64,000 nucleotides of DNA from assembly GCF_021398715.1 (NCBI RefSeq), contig NZ_CP090347.1, positions 1,488,001-1,552,000 of the forward strand, read 5' to 3'. Under the pieces are notes generated by a model that saw only the letters and a list, made by a program, of their open reading frames with translations, made no database searches and was not told the DNA's origin. The translations under genes were made by a program, and so were the position numbers. The stretch's first letter is position 1, and every line of letters starts with the position of its first letter. The DNA comes from Microbacterium binotii. Lineage in GTDB: Bacteria; Actinomycetota; Actinomycetes; Actinomycetales; Microbacteriaceae. Shown here one piece after another: positions 40,675-51,818 of this stretch.

Positions 40675-42813
40675 TCAGTCCGTGGGGGAGAGCCAGAGCG
40701 CTCCGAGCGGCGGCAGCGTCATCCGTGCGCGCCCGGATGCGTCGGCGGTCACTGCTCCGAGGTTGCCGACCCCGGAACCTCCGAAGGCGGATGCGTCCGA
40801 GTTGAGCAGCTCCCGCCAGACGCCTGCGAGGGGCAGATCCAGCTCGTAGTCGTGCAGCGGTGCGCCCGAGAAGTTGAAGATCGCCACGAGAGGCCGACCG
40901 TCGGCATCCCATCGCACGAACGCCGAGACGTTGGGGTTCCACGTCGGTCCGCCGATGCGGGAGAACGCAGAGCCGTCAGCGTCCCGCTGCCACAGCGCCG
41001 GGGTGTCACGGTAAGTGGCGTTGAGGGCGGCGACGAAGTCGCCGAGCTCCCGGTGGGCGGGCTGGTCGAGCAGCCACCACTCGAGCGAGCGCGACTCGGA
41101 CCACTCGGCGATCTGCCCGAACTCCTGACCCATGAACAGCAGCTGCTTGCCGGGGTGGGCCCACATGTAGGAGAGGAAGAGGCGCATTCCGGCGAGCTTC
41201 TGCCAGTGGTCGCCGGGCATCCGCGCGAACAGGGAGCCCTTGCCGTGCACCACCTCATCGTGGCTGATCGGAAGGACGTAGTTCTCGCTGAACGCGTACA
41301 CGAACGAGAAGGACAGCTCGCCTTCGTGGTGTGCGCGATAGAGCGGATCGCGCGAGATGTAGACGAGCGAGTCGTTCATCCATCCCATGTTCCACTTGAA
41401 GCCGAATCCGAGACCGCCGGCGCTCGTCGGGGCGGTGACGCCCGGATAGCTTGTCGACTCCTCGGCGATCATGGCGATGCCGGGGAACTTCTTGTAGACG
41501 GTCGCGTTGGTCTCCTGGAGGAATTGGATCGCCTCCAGGTTCTCGCGGCCGCCGTAGATGTTGGGCTCCCACTCGCCGGCCTCACGGGAGTAATCGAGGT
41601 ACAGCATGGAGGCGACCGCATCCACACGCAGACCGTCGACGTGGAACTCCTCGAACCAGTACAGCGCGTTGGCGACGAGGAAGTTGCGCACCTCGGCCCG
41701 GCCGTAGTCGAAGATCAGGGTTCCCCAGTCCTTGTGCTCGCCGCGTCGGGGATCCGGGTGCTCATAGAGGGCCTCGCCGTCGAAACGAGCGAGCGCGAAC
41801 TCGTCACGGGGGAAATGGCCCGGAACCCAGTCCATGATCACGCCGATACCGGCGCCGTGCAGCCGGTCGATGAGGTAGCGGAGGTCGTCGGGCGAGCCGA
41901 ATCGGCTCGTCGGCGCGTAATAACCGCTCACCTGGTATCCCCATGAACCGCCGAAGGGATGCTCCGCGAGCGGGAGGAACTCGACGTGCGTGAACCCCTG
42001 TGCGCTCACGTACTCGATGAGCGGGTCTGCGGCGTCGCGATAGCCCAGACCCGGCCGCCAGGAGCCGAGATGCAGCTCGTAGACCGACATCGGGCGCTCG
42101 AGTGGCTGGGCGGCAGCCCGCCCGGCGATCCACGCGTCGTCGCTCCATTCATAGCTCGAGGCGGTCACGACGGAGGCCGTCGCCGGCGGCAGCTCGGCCC
42201 GCCGCGCCATCGGATCCGCCTTGAGGATCCACCGGCCGTCGCGCGTGAGCAGCTCGTACTTGTAGGTGCTGTCCGCGCCGATGCCCGGGACGAAGAGCTC
42301 CCAGACGCCGCTCGCGCCCATGGATCTCATGCTGTGCGCCTGGCCGTCCCAGCCGTTGAAGTCCGCGGCGACGCGGACCGCCTGCGCGTGCGGCGCCCAG
42401 ACGGCGAAGGACGTCCCCGTCGCTCCCTCGTGGTTGCGCACGTGGGAGCCCAGGACTTGCCACAGCTGCTCGTGGCGTCCCTCGCGGATCAGATGAAGGT
42501 CGAGCTCGCCGATCGTCGGTGAGAACCGGTAGGGGTCGTCAGCGGTGTACGGGGCCGAACCCTCGTACGTCGCCGTGAGCCGGTACGGACCCGCCTCACC
42601 GCGGTACGCACCCTCCCAGATGCCCGCGCGGACGTGTTCGAGCGCCACCTCACGACCGTCGGCGAAGACGGCTGTGACGGATGTGGCCAGTGGCCGCCGG
42701 GCACGGATCACTCCGCCAGCGGGGCCGTCGGGGTGCAGACCCAGCACGTCGTGCGGGGCGTAGTAGGAGCCGGTGGCGACGGTGTCGAGCACCCGGGATT
42801 CGATGACGCTCAT
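40675..42813 (-). CDS. glgB: 1,4-alpha-glucan branching enzyme
   Basis: A 712-residue GH13 enzyme that introduces alpha-1,6 branches into alpha-1,4-glucan. N-terminal carbohydrate-binding domains (YYAPHDVLGLHP) precede the barrel. Catalytic motifs include GLRVDAVASMLYLDYSR (nucleophile Asp), MIAEESTSYPG (acid Glu) and PISHDEVVHGKGS. The ATG overlaps the glgE stop (42810-42813), coupling it to GlgE, whose linear products it branches. Confidence 0.97.
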   Translation of the reverse strand: MSVIESRVLDTVATGSYYAPHDVLGLHPDGPAGGVIRARRPLATSVTAVFADGREVALEHVRAGIWEGAYRGEAGPYRLTATYEGSAPYTADDPYRFSPTIGELDLHLIREGRHEQLWQVLGSHVRNHEGATGTSFAVWAPHAQAVRVAADFNGWDGQAHSMRSMGASGVWELFVPGIGADSTYKYELLTRDGRWILKADPMARRAELPPATASVVTASSYEWSDDAWIAGRAAAQPLERPMSVYELHLGSWRPGLGYRDAADPLIEYVSAQGFTHVEFLPLAEHPFGGSWGYQVSGYYAPTSRFGSPDDLRYLIDRLHGAGIGVIMDWVPGHFPRDEFALARFDGEALYEHPDPRRGEHKDWGTLIFDYGRAEVRNFLVANALYWFEEFHVDGLRVDAVASMLYLDYSREAGEWEPNIYGGRENLEAIQFLQETNATVYKKFPGIAMIAEESTSYPGVTAPTSAGGLGFGFKWNMGWMNDSLVYISRDPLYRAHHEGELSFSFVYAFSENYVLPISHDEVVHGKGSLFARMPGDHWQKLAGMRLFLSYMWAHPGKQLLFMGQEFGQIAEWSESRSLEWWLLDQPAHRELGDFVAALNATYRDTPALWQRDADGSAFSRIGGPTWNPNVSAFVRWDADGRPLVAIFNFSGAPLHDYELDLPLAGVWRELLNSDASAFGGSGVGNLGAVTADASGRARMTLPPLGALWLSPTD

Positions 42814-44891
42814 GCAAGGCCCTTCACGTGCAGGATGTGTGCGGGCTCGCGGAACGCGTCCAGGCGCACATAATTGTGGTCGGTCCAGGTCCAGGTGCTA
42901 CCCGTCACGAGGTCTTCGACGACGTACGGCGTTCCCGCCGGGATGCCCCACGCCTCGGTGTCCAGATGCACGGTCGTCTCGCGGGCCGAGTGCGGGTCGA
43001 CGTTCACGACCACGATGATCGTGTCGTTCTCACCGCTCTCGCTGAGAGCGCCCGCGAGGTGCTTGGAGTACACCAGGATCGCGTCGTCGTCGCTGTGCTG
43101 GATCTGGAGATTGCGCAGCTGGCGCAGTGCGGGATGCGCGCGGCGGATGCGGTTGAGGAAGGTGAGGTACGGCGCGAGGGAGTCGCCGTCGGCTTCGGCC
43201 CGGTTCCAGTCGCGGAGCTTGTACTCGTACTTCTCGTTGTCGATGTTCTCCTCGCTGCCCGGGCGCGCGACGTTCTCGAACAGTTCGTACCCGGCGTAGA
43301 CGCCGTAGGTCGGGGCCGCCGTCGCCGCGATCGTCGCTCGGATGCGATAGGCCGCGCGTCCTCCGTACTGGAGGTACTCGGTCAGGATGTCGGGGGTGTT
43401 GACGAAGAGGTTCGGGCGCAGGTAGTCGTCGGTCTCGTGGGCGAGAGAGTCGAGGAACTCTTCGAGCTCAGCCTTCGAATTGCGCCACGTGAAGTACGTG
43501 TAGCTCTGCTGGAATCCCGCCTGCGCGAGCCCGCGCAGGGGCGTCGGCCTGGTGAAGGCCTCCGCGAGGAAGACGACGTCGGGCGCCTCGTCGCGGACGG
43601 TGCGGATGAGCCACTCCCAGAACTGCAGGGGCTTGGTGTGGGGATTGTCGACGCGGAAGATCCTCACTCCCTGGGCGATCCAGTGGCGTACGATCCGCAG
43701 CACCTCGGCGCGGATGCCCGCGGGGTCGTTGTCGAAGTTGACGGGATAGATGTCCTGATACTTCTTCGGTGGGTTCTCCGCATAGGCGATCGTTCCGTCG
43801 GGCAGGGTCGTGAACCACTCCGGGTGCTCCTTCACCCACGGGTGGTCGGGTGAGGCCTGCAACGCAAGATCGAGCGCGATCTCGATGCCGGCGGATGCGG
43901 CGGCGGCCACGAAGGCGCGGAAGTCGGACAGTGAGCCGAGCTCGGGGTGGACGGCATCATGGCCGCCCTCCGGCGCACCGATCGCCCACGGCGAACCGGG
44001 GTCGGCGGGGCCCGCGTTCAGCGTGTTGTTGGGGCCCTTGCGGTGCGTGCGGCCGATCGGATGGATCGGCGGCAGGTAGAGCACATCGAACCCCATCGCC
44101 GCGACGCCGGTGAGCCGCTCCACGGCCGTGCGGAAGGTGCCCGGCTCGATGGTTCCGTCCGCTCGCCGCGTCGCTCCCTCGGATCGAGGGAAGAACTCGT
44201 ACCACGCGCCGACTCCGGCCCGTTCGCGCTCCACGAGGAGATCATGCGTCGCGCCGACGGTCCAGAGCTCACCGAGCGGCCGAGTGGTGAAGGCGTCGGC
44301 GATGCGATCGTCGTGGACGACTGCGAGGGAAGCCTCCTCGTCCGTATCGCTCGCGCGCAATCTCGCCGCCTGGTCGGTCAACAGACGCCGTTCCGCGGCG
44401 GGGCGGTCCTTCTCCGCGGCGGCGTCGTCGAACAGGCGCGCTCCGATCTCGCGCATCAGCGCCACGTCCACGCCAGCGGGAATCTTCAGCTCGGCCGCGT
44501 GCCGCCAGGTGGCGTAGCGGTCGGCGAACGCCTCGAAGCGGAAGGACCACGTCCCCTGGGCGAGCAGCGTGACCAGGACGCCCCACGTATCCAAGCCGTC
44601 CTCGTGCGCAGCGAGCCGGTGCAGAGACTCACTGCCGTCGGGGGCGGTCAGCCGCAGCTGCACGCCGATCAGGTCGTGTCCCTCTCGGAACGCGCGCACG
44701 CGGAAAGGGACGACCTCGCCGGAGAAGGCGGAAGGGTCGAAGCGCGGGTCGGGCGTCGACGGTCGTTCCGCACTGAGCGGGATGCGGCCGGTCAGCGTGT
44801 CGGCGGGCGCGGGCGCTGCGACCGTGCGCAGCGGGATCTCGGCGCCGCTTCGTTGGGTGCGGGCGGGGAGGGATCGTGTCGGAGTGGCCAC
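42810..44891 (-). CDS. glgE: Alpha-1,4-glucan:maltose-1-phosphate maltosyltransferase
   Basis: A 693-residue GH13_3 enzyme that extends glucan using maltose 1-phosphate, a route characteristic of actinobacteria. Barrel motifs VLYLPPIHPIGRTHRKGPNN, IFRVDNPHTKP with nucleophile D415, and LAEAFTRP with acid E444 are present. The GTG start sits exactly six bases after a TAGGTT box on the minus strand. Maltose-1-phosphate-making enzymes (TreS/Pep2 or GlgM) are not in the window. Confidence 0.96.
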   Translation of the reverse strand: MATPTRSLPARTQRSGAEIPLRTVAAPAPADTLTGRIPLSAERPSTPDPRFDPSAFSGEVVPFRVRAFREGHDLIGVQLRLTAPDGSESLHRLAAHEDGLDTWGVLVTLLAQGTWSFRFEAFADRYATWRHAAELKIPAGVDVALMREIGARLFDDAAAEKDRPAAERRLLTDQAARLRASDTDEEASLAVVHDDRIADAFTTRPLGELWTVGATHDLLVERERAGVGAWYEFFPRSEGATRRADGTIEPGTFRTAVERLTGVAAMGFDVLYLPPIHPIGRTHRKGPNNTLNAGPADPGSPWAIGAPEGGHDAVHPELGSLSDFRAFVAAAASAGIEIALDLALQASPDHPWVKEHPEWFTTLPDGTIAYAENPPKKYQDIYPVNFDNDPAGIRAEVLRIVRHWIAQGVRIFRVDNPHTKPLQFWEWLIRTVRDEAPDVVFLAEAFTRPTPLRGLAQAGFQQSYTYFTWRNSKAELEEFLDSLAHETDDYLRPNLFVNTPDILTEYLQYGGRAAYRIRATIAATAAPTYGVYAGYELFENVARPGSEENIDNEKYEYKLRDWNRAEADGDSLAPYLTFLNRIRRAHPALRQLRNLQIQHSDDDAILVYSKHLAGALSESGENDTIIVVVNVDPHSARETTVHLDTEAWGIPAGTPYVVEDLVTGSTWTWTDHNYVRLDAFREPAHILHVKGLA

Positions 44892-44897
44892 ACAGCG

Positions 44898-44903
44898 AAC
44901 CTA
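44898..44903 (-). promoter_or_regulatory. Leaderless-type -10 box for glgE
   Basis: TAGGTT on the minus strand ends exactly six bases before the GTG of glgE. It gives the glgE-glgB pair its own start in addition to read-through from glgX. Confidence 0.5.
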
Positions 44904-44952
44904 TCGCGGGCGGGTGCGGCACGACAGGCGTGACGCGGGCGGTGGGAACGTG

Positions 44953-47037
44953 CTATTCGGCGCGGAACAGATGCATCGAGGTCGGGGGAGTGGGAACGAC
45001 GTCGCCGGGCGCGAGGACGGGCATCTCCAGCGAAGGCGACTCCTCCGCACTGGACCAGAGCGACACGTAGCGGCTGACGCCGTCGATGACGGGTAGCCGC
45101 ACATCCACCGGGGTCTCGTTGCCGTGCACGATGAGCAGGATGCGGTTGAACTCCTCGAACTCGGGGGTCGATGCCGCGACGTACTGGAGCGTGCGGTGAG
45201 CGGGATCGTTCCATCGCTCGCCCGACATGGTCTCGCCGCGCTCGTCGTACCACTCCATGACCGACGCAGACGGCGTCTCCTCGTCGAGGCGTGCGAAGCG
45301 GATGGGCCGCAGCGCCGGGTTCTCGGCGCGCAGTTCGATCAGACGCCGCACGTGCGCGAAGAGCTCCTGCTGCCAGGGGCGGTGCTCCCAGGACAGCCAG
45401 GTGAGAGCGGAGTCGTGGCAGTACGCGTTGTTGTTCCCTCGCTGGGTCCTGCCGAACTCGTCGCCGGCCGTGATCATCGGGATCCCCGCCGACAGCAGGA
45501 GCGTGCCCATGAGGTTGCGCATCGCCTTGCGGCGGGTGGCGAGGATCCGCTCGTCGTCGGTCGCTCCTTCGGCCCCGTGGTTGAAGGAGCGGTTCGTGTC
45601 GGCGCCGTCGCGGTTGTGCTCGCCGTTGCCGAGGTTGTGCTTCACGTCGTACGAGACGAGGTCGTTGAGTGTGAAGCCGTCGTGGGCGGTCACGAAATTG
45701 ATGGACGCCAGCGGACCCCGCTCGGCGCTGAACGTGTTGGAGGAGCCCGCGAGCCGCGTGGCGAACCCGCCGATCCCCACGGGCGCCGTGGAGGCGCGGC
45801 GGGCGTAGTCGACGTCGGAGAGCCAGAAGTTGCGCACGCGGTCCCGGTACCGGTCGTTCCACTCGTGCCAGCCGTCGCCGAAGTTGCCCGTCTGCCATCC
45901 GCCCATGCCCACGTCCCACGGCTCGGCGATCCTCTTCGTGTCCGCGAGCTCCGGGTCCTCGGCGATGGCTCGCAGGAGGGGATGGTCCGGCGTGAATCGG
46001 TGCTGATCGTCGCGACCGAGAGTCGTGGCGAGATCGAACCGGAATCCGTCGATCTGCACGTCGCGCGCCCAGTAGCGCAGGGAATCCAGCACGAGACGTG
46101 CCCCCGCATCCGTCGCGGTGTTGACGGAGTTGCCGCATCCGGTCACGTCGACGTACGTGCCGTCCTCCTGTTGCCGGTAGTAGGCGCGGTTGTCGAGTCC
46201 GCGCAGGCTCGAGCGCGGCCCGCCGATGCCTTCCTCCGCGGTGTGGTTGTAGACGACGTCCAGGACCACCTCGAGGCCGGCCTGGTGCAGGAGCTTCACC
46301 ATGCCCTTGACCTCGCGGAGTACCGCATCCGGCCCCTCCCGGCGTGCCTGATCGGTCGCGTAGGCGGCGTGCGGTGCGAAGAATCCGAGGGTGTTGTAGC
46401 CCCAGTAGTTGTCGAGTCCCAGCTGCAGCAGGCGCGGTTCGGAGGCGAACGCGTGGATGGGGAGCAGCTCGATCGTCGTGACGCCGAGCTCGAGGAAATA
46501 CTCGATCATGGCGGGATGCGCGAGTCCTGCGTACGTGCCGTGCAGCGCTGCGGGGACACCGGGATGCCGCTTGGTCATGCCCTTGACGTGCGCCTCGTAG
46601 ATGACCGTGCGATCCAGGGGGACGGCCGGTTTGCGGACCTCGCCCCAGTCGAAGCCGCGGTCGACGACGACCGAACGCCAGTCGCCGAAGCCGCCGCTCA
46701 CGATGCCGCGGGCGTAGGGATCGAGCAGCAGAGTCTGCGGATTGAAGATGTTGCCGGCCCCGAAGGGACCCGCGGCGCGCAGTGCGTAGCGTGCGCCGGC
46801 GACCAGGAGCTCGGATGTGATTTCCCAGACGCCGCGTTCGCGGCGCTGCATCGGCAGGATCGCCGTCGCCCAGTCGAGATCGTCGGCGTCGAAGATCACC
46901 ACGTCGAGGGAGTCGGCCGCCTGCGAGAAGACGCGCAGAGTGCCGCCGTTCTCGTGCAGGCGCACACCGAGGTCCTCGAGAGCGGGGTCGAGGACCTGCG
47001 AGAGCGCGGGAACGGAGGTCGTTGTCGGGCTGACCAT
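44953..47037 (-). CDS. glgX: Glycogen debranching enzyme GlgX
   Basis: A 694-residue GH13_11 enzyme that hydrolyses alpha-1,6 branches in limit dextrins or glycogen. It has an N-terminal beta domain (LGVRLHENGGTLRVFSQAAD), then a barrel with YNHTAEEG, DGFRFDLATTLGRD (nucleophile Asp) and AEPWDVGMGGWQTGNF (acid Glu), and GDEFGRTQRGNNNAYC. The ATG at 47037 is favoured over an upstream in-frame start because TAGGGT ends seven bases before it. It lies 62 bases upstream of glgE. Confidence 0.95.
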   Translation of the reverse strand: MVSPTTTSVPALSQVLDPALEDLGVRLHENGGTLRVFSQAADSLDVVIFDADDLDWATAILPMQRRERGVWEITSELLVAGARYALRAAGPFGAGNIFNPQTLLLDPYARGIVSGGFGDWRSVVVDRGFDWGEVRKPAVPLDRTVIYEAHVKGMTKRHPGVPAALHGTYAGLAHPAMIEYFLELGVTTIELLPIHAFASEPRLLQLGLDNYWGYNTLGFFAPHAAYATDQARREGPDAVLREVKGMVKLLHQAGLEVVLDVVYNHTAEEGIGGPRSSLRGLDNRAYYRQQEDGTYVDVTGCGNSVNTATDAGARLVLDSLRYWARDVQIDGFRFDLATTLGRDDQHRFTPDHPLLRAIAEDPELADTKRIAEPWDVGMGGWQTGNFGDGWHEWNDRYRDRVRNFWLSDVDYARRASTAPVGIGGFATRLAGSSNTFSAERGPLASINFVTAHDGFTLNDLVSYDVKHNLGNGEHNRDGADTNRSFNHGAEGATDDERILATRRKAMRNLMGTLLLSAGIPMITAGDEFGRTQRGNNNAYCHDSALTWLSWEHRPWQQELFAHVRRLIELRAENPALRPIRFARLDEETPSASVMEWYDERGETMSGERWNDPAHRTLQYVAASTPEFEEFNRILLIVHGNETPVDVRLPVIDGVSRYVSLWSSAEESPSLEMPVLAPGDVVPTPPTSMHLFRAE

Positions 47038-47044
47038 GCCCACA

Positions 47045-47050
47045 ACCCTA
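47045..47050 (-). promoter_or_regulatory. Leaderless-type -10 box for glgX
   Basis: TAGGGT on the minus strand ends seven bases before the ATG of glgX. No ribosome-binding site is seen. Confidence 0.5.
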
Positions 47051-47110
47051 GCCATCGGCGCATGACGAACTGATGACGCCCGGTGACGCCGCGCGTGCGA
47101 CAGTGGACGG

Positions 47111-48295
47111 GTGCACATCTATCTGGACCATGCGGCGTCGAGTCCGCTGCGTCCCGAGGCGCGCGAAGCCTGGCTCGAGGCGGCGGCCACGACGGGGAAC
47201 GCCTCCTCCGTGCACGGCGGCGGCCAGGCGGCACGGCGCGTCCTGGAAGACGCGCGAGAACGACTCGCGGCGGTCATCGATGCCGATCCCATCGAGGTGG
47301 TGTTCACCTCCGGCGGCACGGAGGCCGTGAACCTCGCGGTCAAGGGCATGTGGGCGACCCGCGCCGCGGGCGCGGAGGCGATCGTGCTCCCGGACGGGGA
47401 GCACCACGCGACGATCGATTCGGTCGCAACCCTCGTCGACGCCCAGCATGCCGAGGTGCGGCCTGTGCGACTGAGCTCGCGCGGCGCGATCGACCTTGAT
47501 GCCTTCGCATCGGCGGTGGACGGCGCCGCGTTCGCCACCGCGCTGGTCGCCAACAACGAGGTCGGCACCCTCTCGGATGCGGCGGCGATGGCCGCGAGCG
47601 CCGCGTCGGCCGAGGTGCCGCTGCATCTGGACGCCGTCGCCGCGTTCGGCCAGGTGCCCGTGGACTTCCGCCGGTGGCGAGGCGATGCTCCGGCGGGTGC
47701 GGGCCTGGTCGCGATGAGTCTGTCGGCGCACAAGGTCGGCGGCCCGGTGGGCACGGGTGCTCTGATCACTGCTCGTTCCGCGCGGATCGGCGCTCAGATG
47801 CACGGGGGTGCGCAGCAGCGAGGGCTGCGGGCCGGGACGCAGGACATCGCGGGCGCTGCCGCTTTCGCCGTGGCGGCGGAACTCGCCGCGGCCGAGCGGG
47901 ATGCGGAGGCCGCGCGTCTCGGCGCGTTGCGAGATCGCCTGGTGAGCCAGGCGTGCGCGACCGTTCCGGGACTCGAACTGCTCGGCGACCCCGAGAACCG
48001 CATCCCCGGCAACGCGCACCTGCTGGTGCCGGGCGCGCTGGGGGAGACGCTCCTGTTCCTCCTCGACACCCGCGGCATCGCTGTCTCGACGGGGTCCGCC
48101 TGTCAAGCGGGGATCCCCGAGCCCTCGCACGTCGTGCGCGCGCTCGGCCGCGACGAGGATGCCGCGCGCTCGGTGCTGCGGATCACTCTCGGCCGCACGA
48201 CGACCCCGGACGACGTCGACGCGTTCCTCGACGCCCTGCCCTGGGCCGTGGAGCGTGCGCGCGCTGCCGGAGCCCGTACAGCGTCGCCCTCGTAG
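47111..48295 (+). CDS. Cysteine desulfurase
   Basis: A 394-residue PLP enzyme of the NifS/IscS class that takes sulfur from cysteine. The N-terminus IYLDHAASSPLRPEAREAWL is typical; the PLP lysine is K208 in SLSAHKVGGPVGTGAL and the persulfide-bearing cysteine is C331 in STGSACQAG. It lies nine bases upstream of mnmA on the same strand, so it most likely feeds sulfur to tRNA thiolation. The GTG start is six bases after GACAGT, a weak -10. Confidence 0.93.
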   Translation: MHIYLDHAASSPLRPEAREAWLEAAATTGNASSVHGGGQAARRVLEDARERLAAVIDADPIEVVFTSGGTEAVNLAVKGMWATRAAGAEAIVLPDGEHHATIDSVATLVDAQHAEVRPVRLSSRGAIDLDAFASAVDGAAFATALVANNEVGTLSDAAAMAASAASAEVPLHLDAVAAFGQVPVDFRRWRGDAPAGAGLVAMSLSAHKVGGPVGTGALITARSARIGAQMHGGAQQRGLRAGTQDIAGAAAFAVAAELAAAERDAEAARLGALRDRLVSQACATVPGLELLGDPENRIPGNAHLLVPGALGETLLFLLDTRGIAVSTGSACQAGIPEPSHVVRALGRDEDAARSVLRITLGRTTTPDDVDAFLDALPWAVERARAAGARTASPS

Positions 48296-48298
48296 ACT
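48293..48298 (+). promoter_or_regulatory. Leaderless-type -10 box for mnmA
   Basis: TAGACT ends exactly six bases before the mnmA ATG. The hexamer overlaps the TAG stop of the cysteine desulfurase gene. Confidence 0.6.
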
Positions 48299-48304
48299 GG
48301 GACG

Positions 48305-49414
48305 ATGCGAATTCTGGCGGCGATGAGCGGTGGCGTCGATTCGGCTGTCGCCGCGGCACGCGCCGTCGACGCCGGGCACGAGGTCGTCGGCGTCCACCTC
48401 GCCCTGTCGCGGGCGGGGGGGACACTGCGTACCGGCAGCCGCGGCTGCTGCACGATCGAGGATGCGATGGACGCCCGTCGCGCCGCGGACAAGCTGGGCA
48501 TCCCCTTCTACGTCTGGGACTTCTCGGAGCGCTTCCGCGATGACGTGATCGAGGACTTCGTCTCGGAGTACCGCGCAGGGCGCACACCGAACCCGTGCAT
48601 GCGCTGCAACGAGCGGATCAAGTTCGCGGCATTGCTGGAGCGCGCTCTCGAGCTCGGCTTCGACGCCGTCTGCACCGGGCACTACGCGCTGCTCGTCGAC
48701 GGCCCGGAGGGGCGGGAGCTGCACCGGGCGAGCGACCAGGCCAAGGACCAGTCGTACGTACTCGGCGTCCTGACCGCCGAGCAGCTCGCGCACACCTACT
48801 TCCCGCTGGGCGACACCCCCTCGAAGGCCCTCGTGCGTGCTGAGGCCGCCCAGCGCGGGCTGACGGTCGCCCAGAAGCCGGACAGCCACGACATCTGCTT
48901 CATCCCGGATGGCGACACCCGGGGCTGGCTCGCCGAGCGCGTGGGCGCCGAGCGGGGCGACATCCTCGATCGCGAGGGCGCGGTCGTCGGGCGTCACGAC
49001 GGGGCCCATGCATTCACCGTGGGACAGCGTCGCGGACTGCAGCTGGGCGTCCCCGCATCCGACGGCAAGCCGCGTTTCGTGCTCGAGGTGCGTCCGGTGA
49101 GCAACACCGTCGTGGTGGGGCCGAAGGAGGCGCTGGCGACGGCGGAGATCGCCGGCGCACGTGTCAGCTGGGCGGGCGCCGCTCCGAGCGAGGCCGCGTT
49201 CTCCTGCGAGGTGCAGATCCGTGCCCACGCCGATCCGGTGGCGGCCCATGCGGACGTCTCCGACGACGGCGTCGTGGTGCGTCCGGCAGAGCCGTTCGAC
49301 GGCGTGGCGCCCGGACAGACGGCCGTGCTCTATCTCGGCACGCGCGTGCTCGGCCAGTTCACGGTCGACCGCACGGTCTCGGCCGTACCTGTCGGCTCCG
49401 TCACCGCATCCTAG
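48305..49414 (+). CDS. mnmA: tRNA-specific 2-thiouridylase MnmA
   Basis: A 369-residue ATP-pyrophosphatase that thiolates U34 of Lys, Glu and Gln tRNAs. The P-loop is [13 protein letters not shown], the catalytic cysteines are C98 (NPCMRCN) and C198 ([11 protein letters not shown]), and [11 protein letters not shown] is conserved. Length is normal. It follows cysteine desulfurase, its sulfur donor, and also has its own leaderless-type promoter. Confidence 0.96.
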   Translation: MRILAAMSGGVDSAVAAARAVDAGHEVVGVHLALSRAGGTLRTGSRGCCTIEDAMDARRAADKLGIPFYVWDFSERFRDDVIEDFVSEYRAGRTPNPCMRCNERIKFAALLERALELGFDAVCTGHYALLVDGPEGRELHRASDQAKDQSYVLGVLTAEQLAHTYFPLGDTPSKALVRAEAAQRGLTVAQKPDSHDICFIPDGDTRGWLAERVGAERGDILDREGAVVGRHDGAHAFTVGQRRGLQLGVPASDGKPRFVLEVRPVSNTVVVGPKEALATAEIAGARVSWAGAAPSEAAFSCEVQIRAHADPVAAHADVSDDGVVVRPAEPFDGVAPGQTAVLYLGTRVLGQFTVDRTVSAVPVGSVTAS

Positions 49415-49423
49415 GCGCGGCGC

Positions 49424-49449
49424 CGGTGCTGCGCACCGCCCTGGCGGTG
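49424..49449 (+). terminator. Overlapping hairpins after mnmA
   Basis: CGGTGC/GCACCG (49424-49429, 49433-49438) and CACCGCC/GGCGGTG (49434-49440, 49443-49449) share bases, so only one can form at a time. They sit between mnmA and the ligA promoter and may terminate mnmA. Confidence 0.5.
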
Positions 49450-49463
49450 TCTGAGGGCGGACC

Positions 49464-51812
<2,349 letters not shown>

Positions 51813-51818
51813 GTCCGC

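Noticed and set aside
47038..47118. 27-residue N-terminal extension of GlgX
   Set aside because: It would overlap the divergent cysteine desulfurase start. The extension is Arg/His-rich and the ATG at 47037 follows a TAGGGT box at the usual leaderless spacing.
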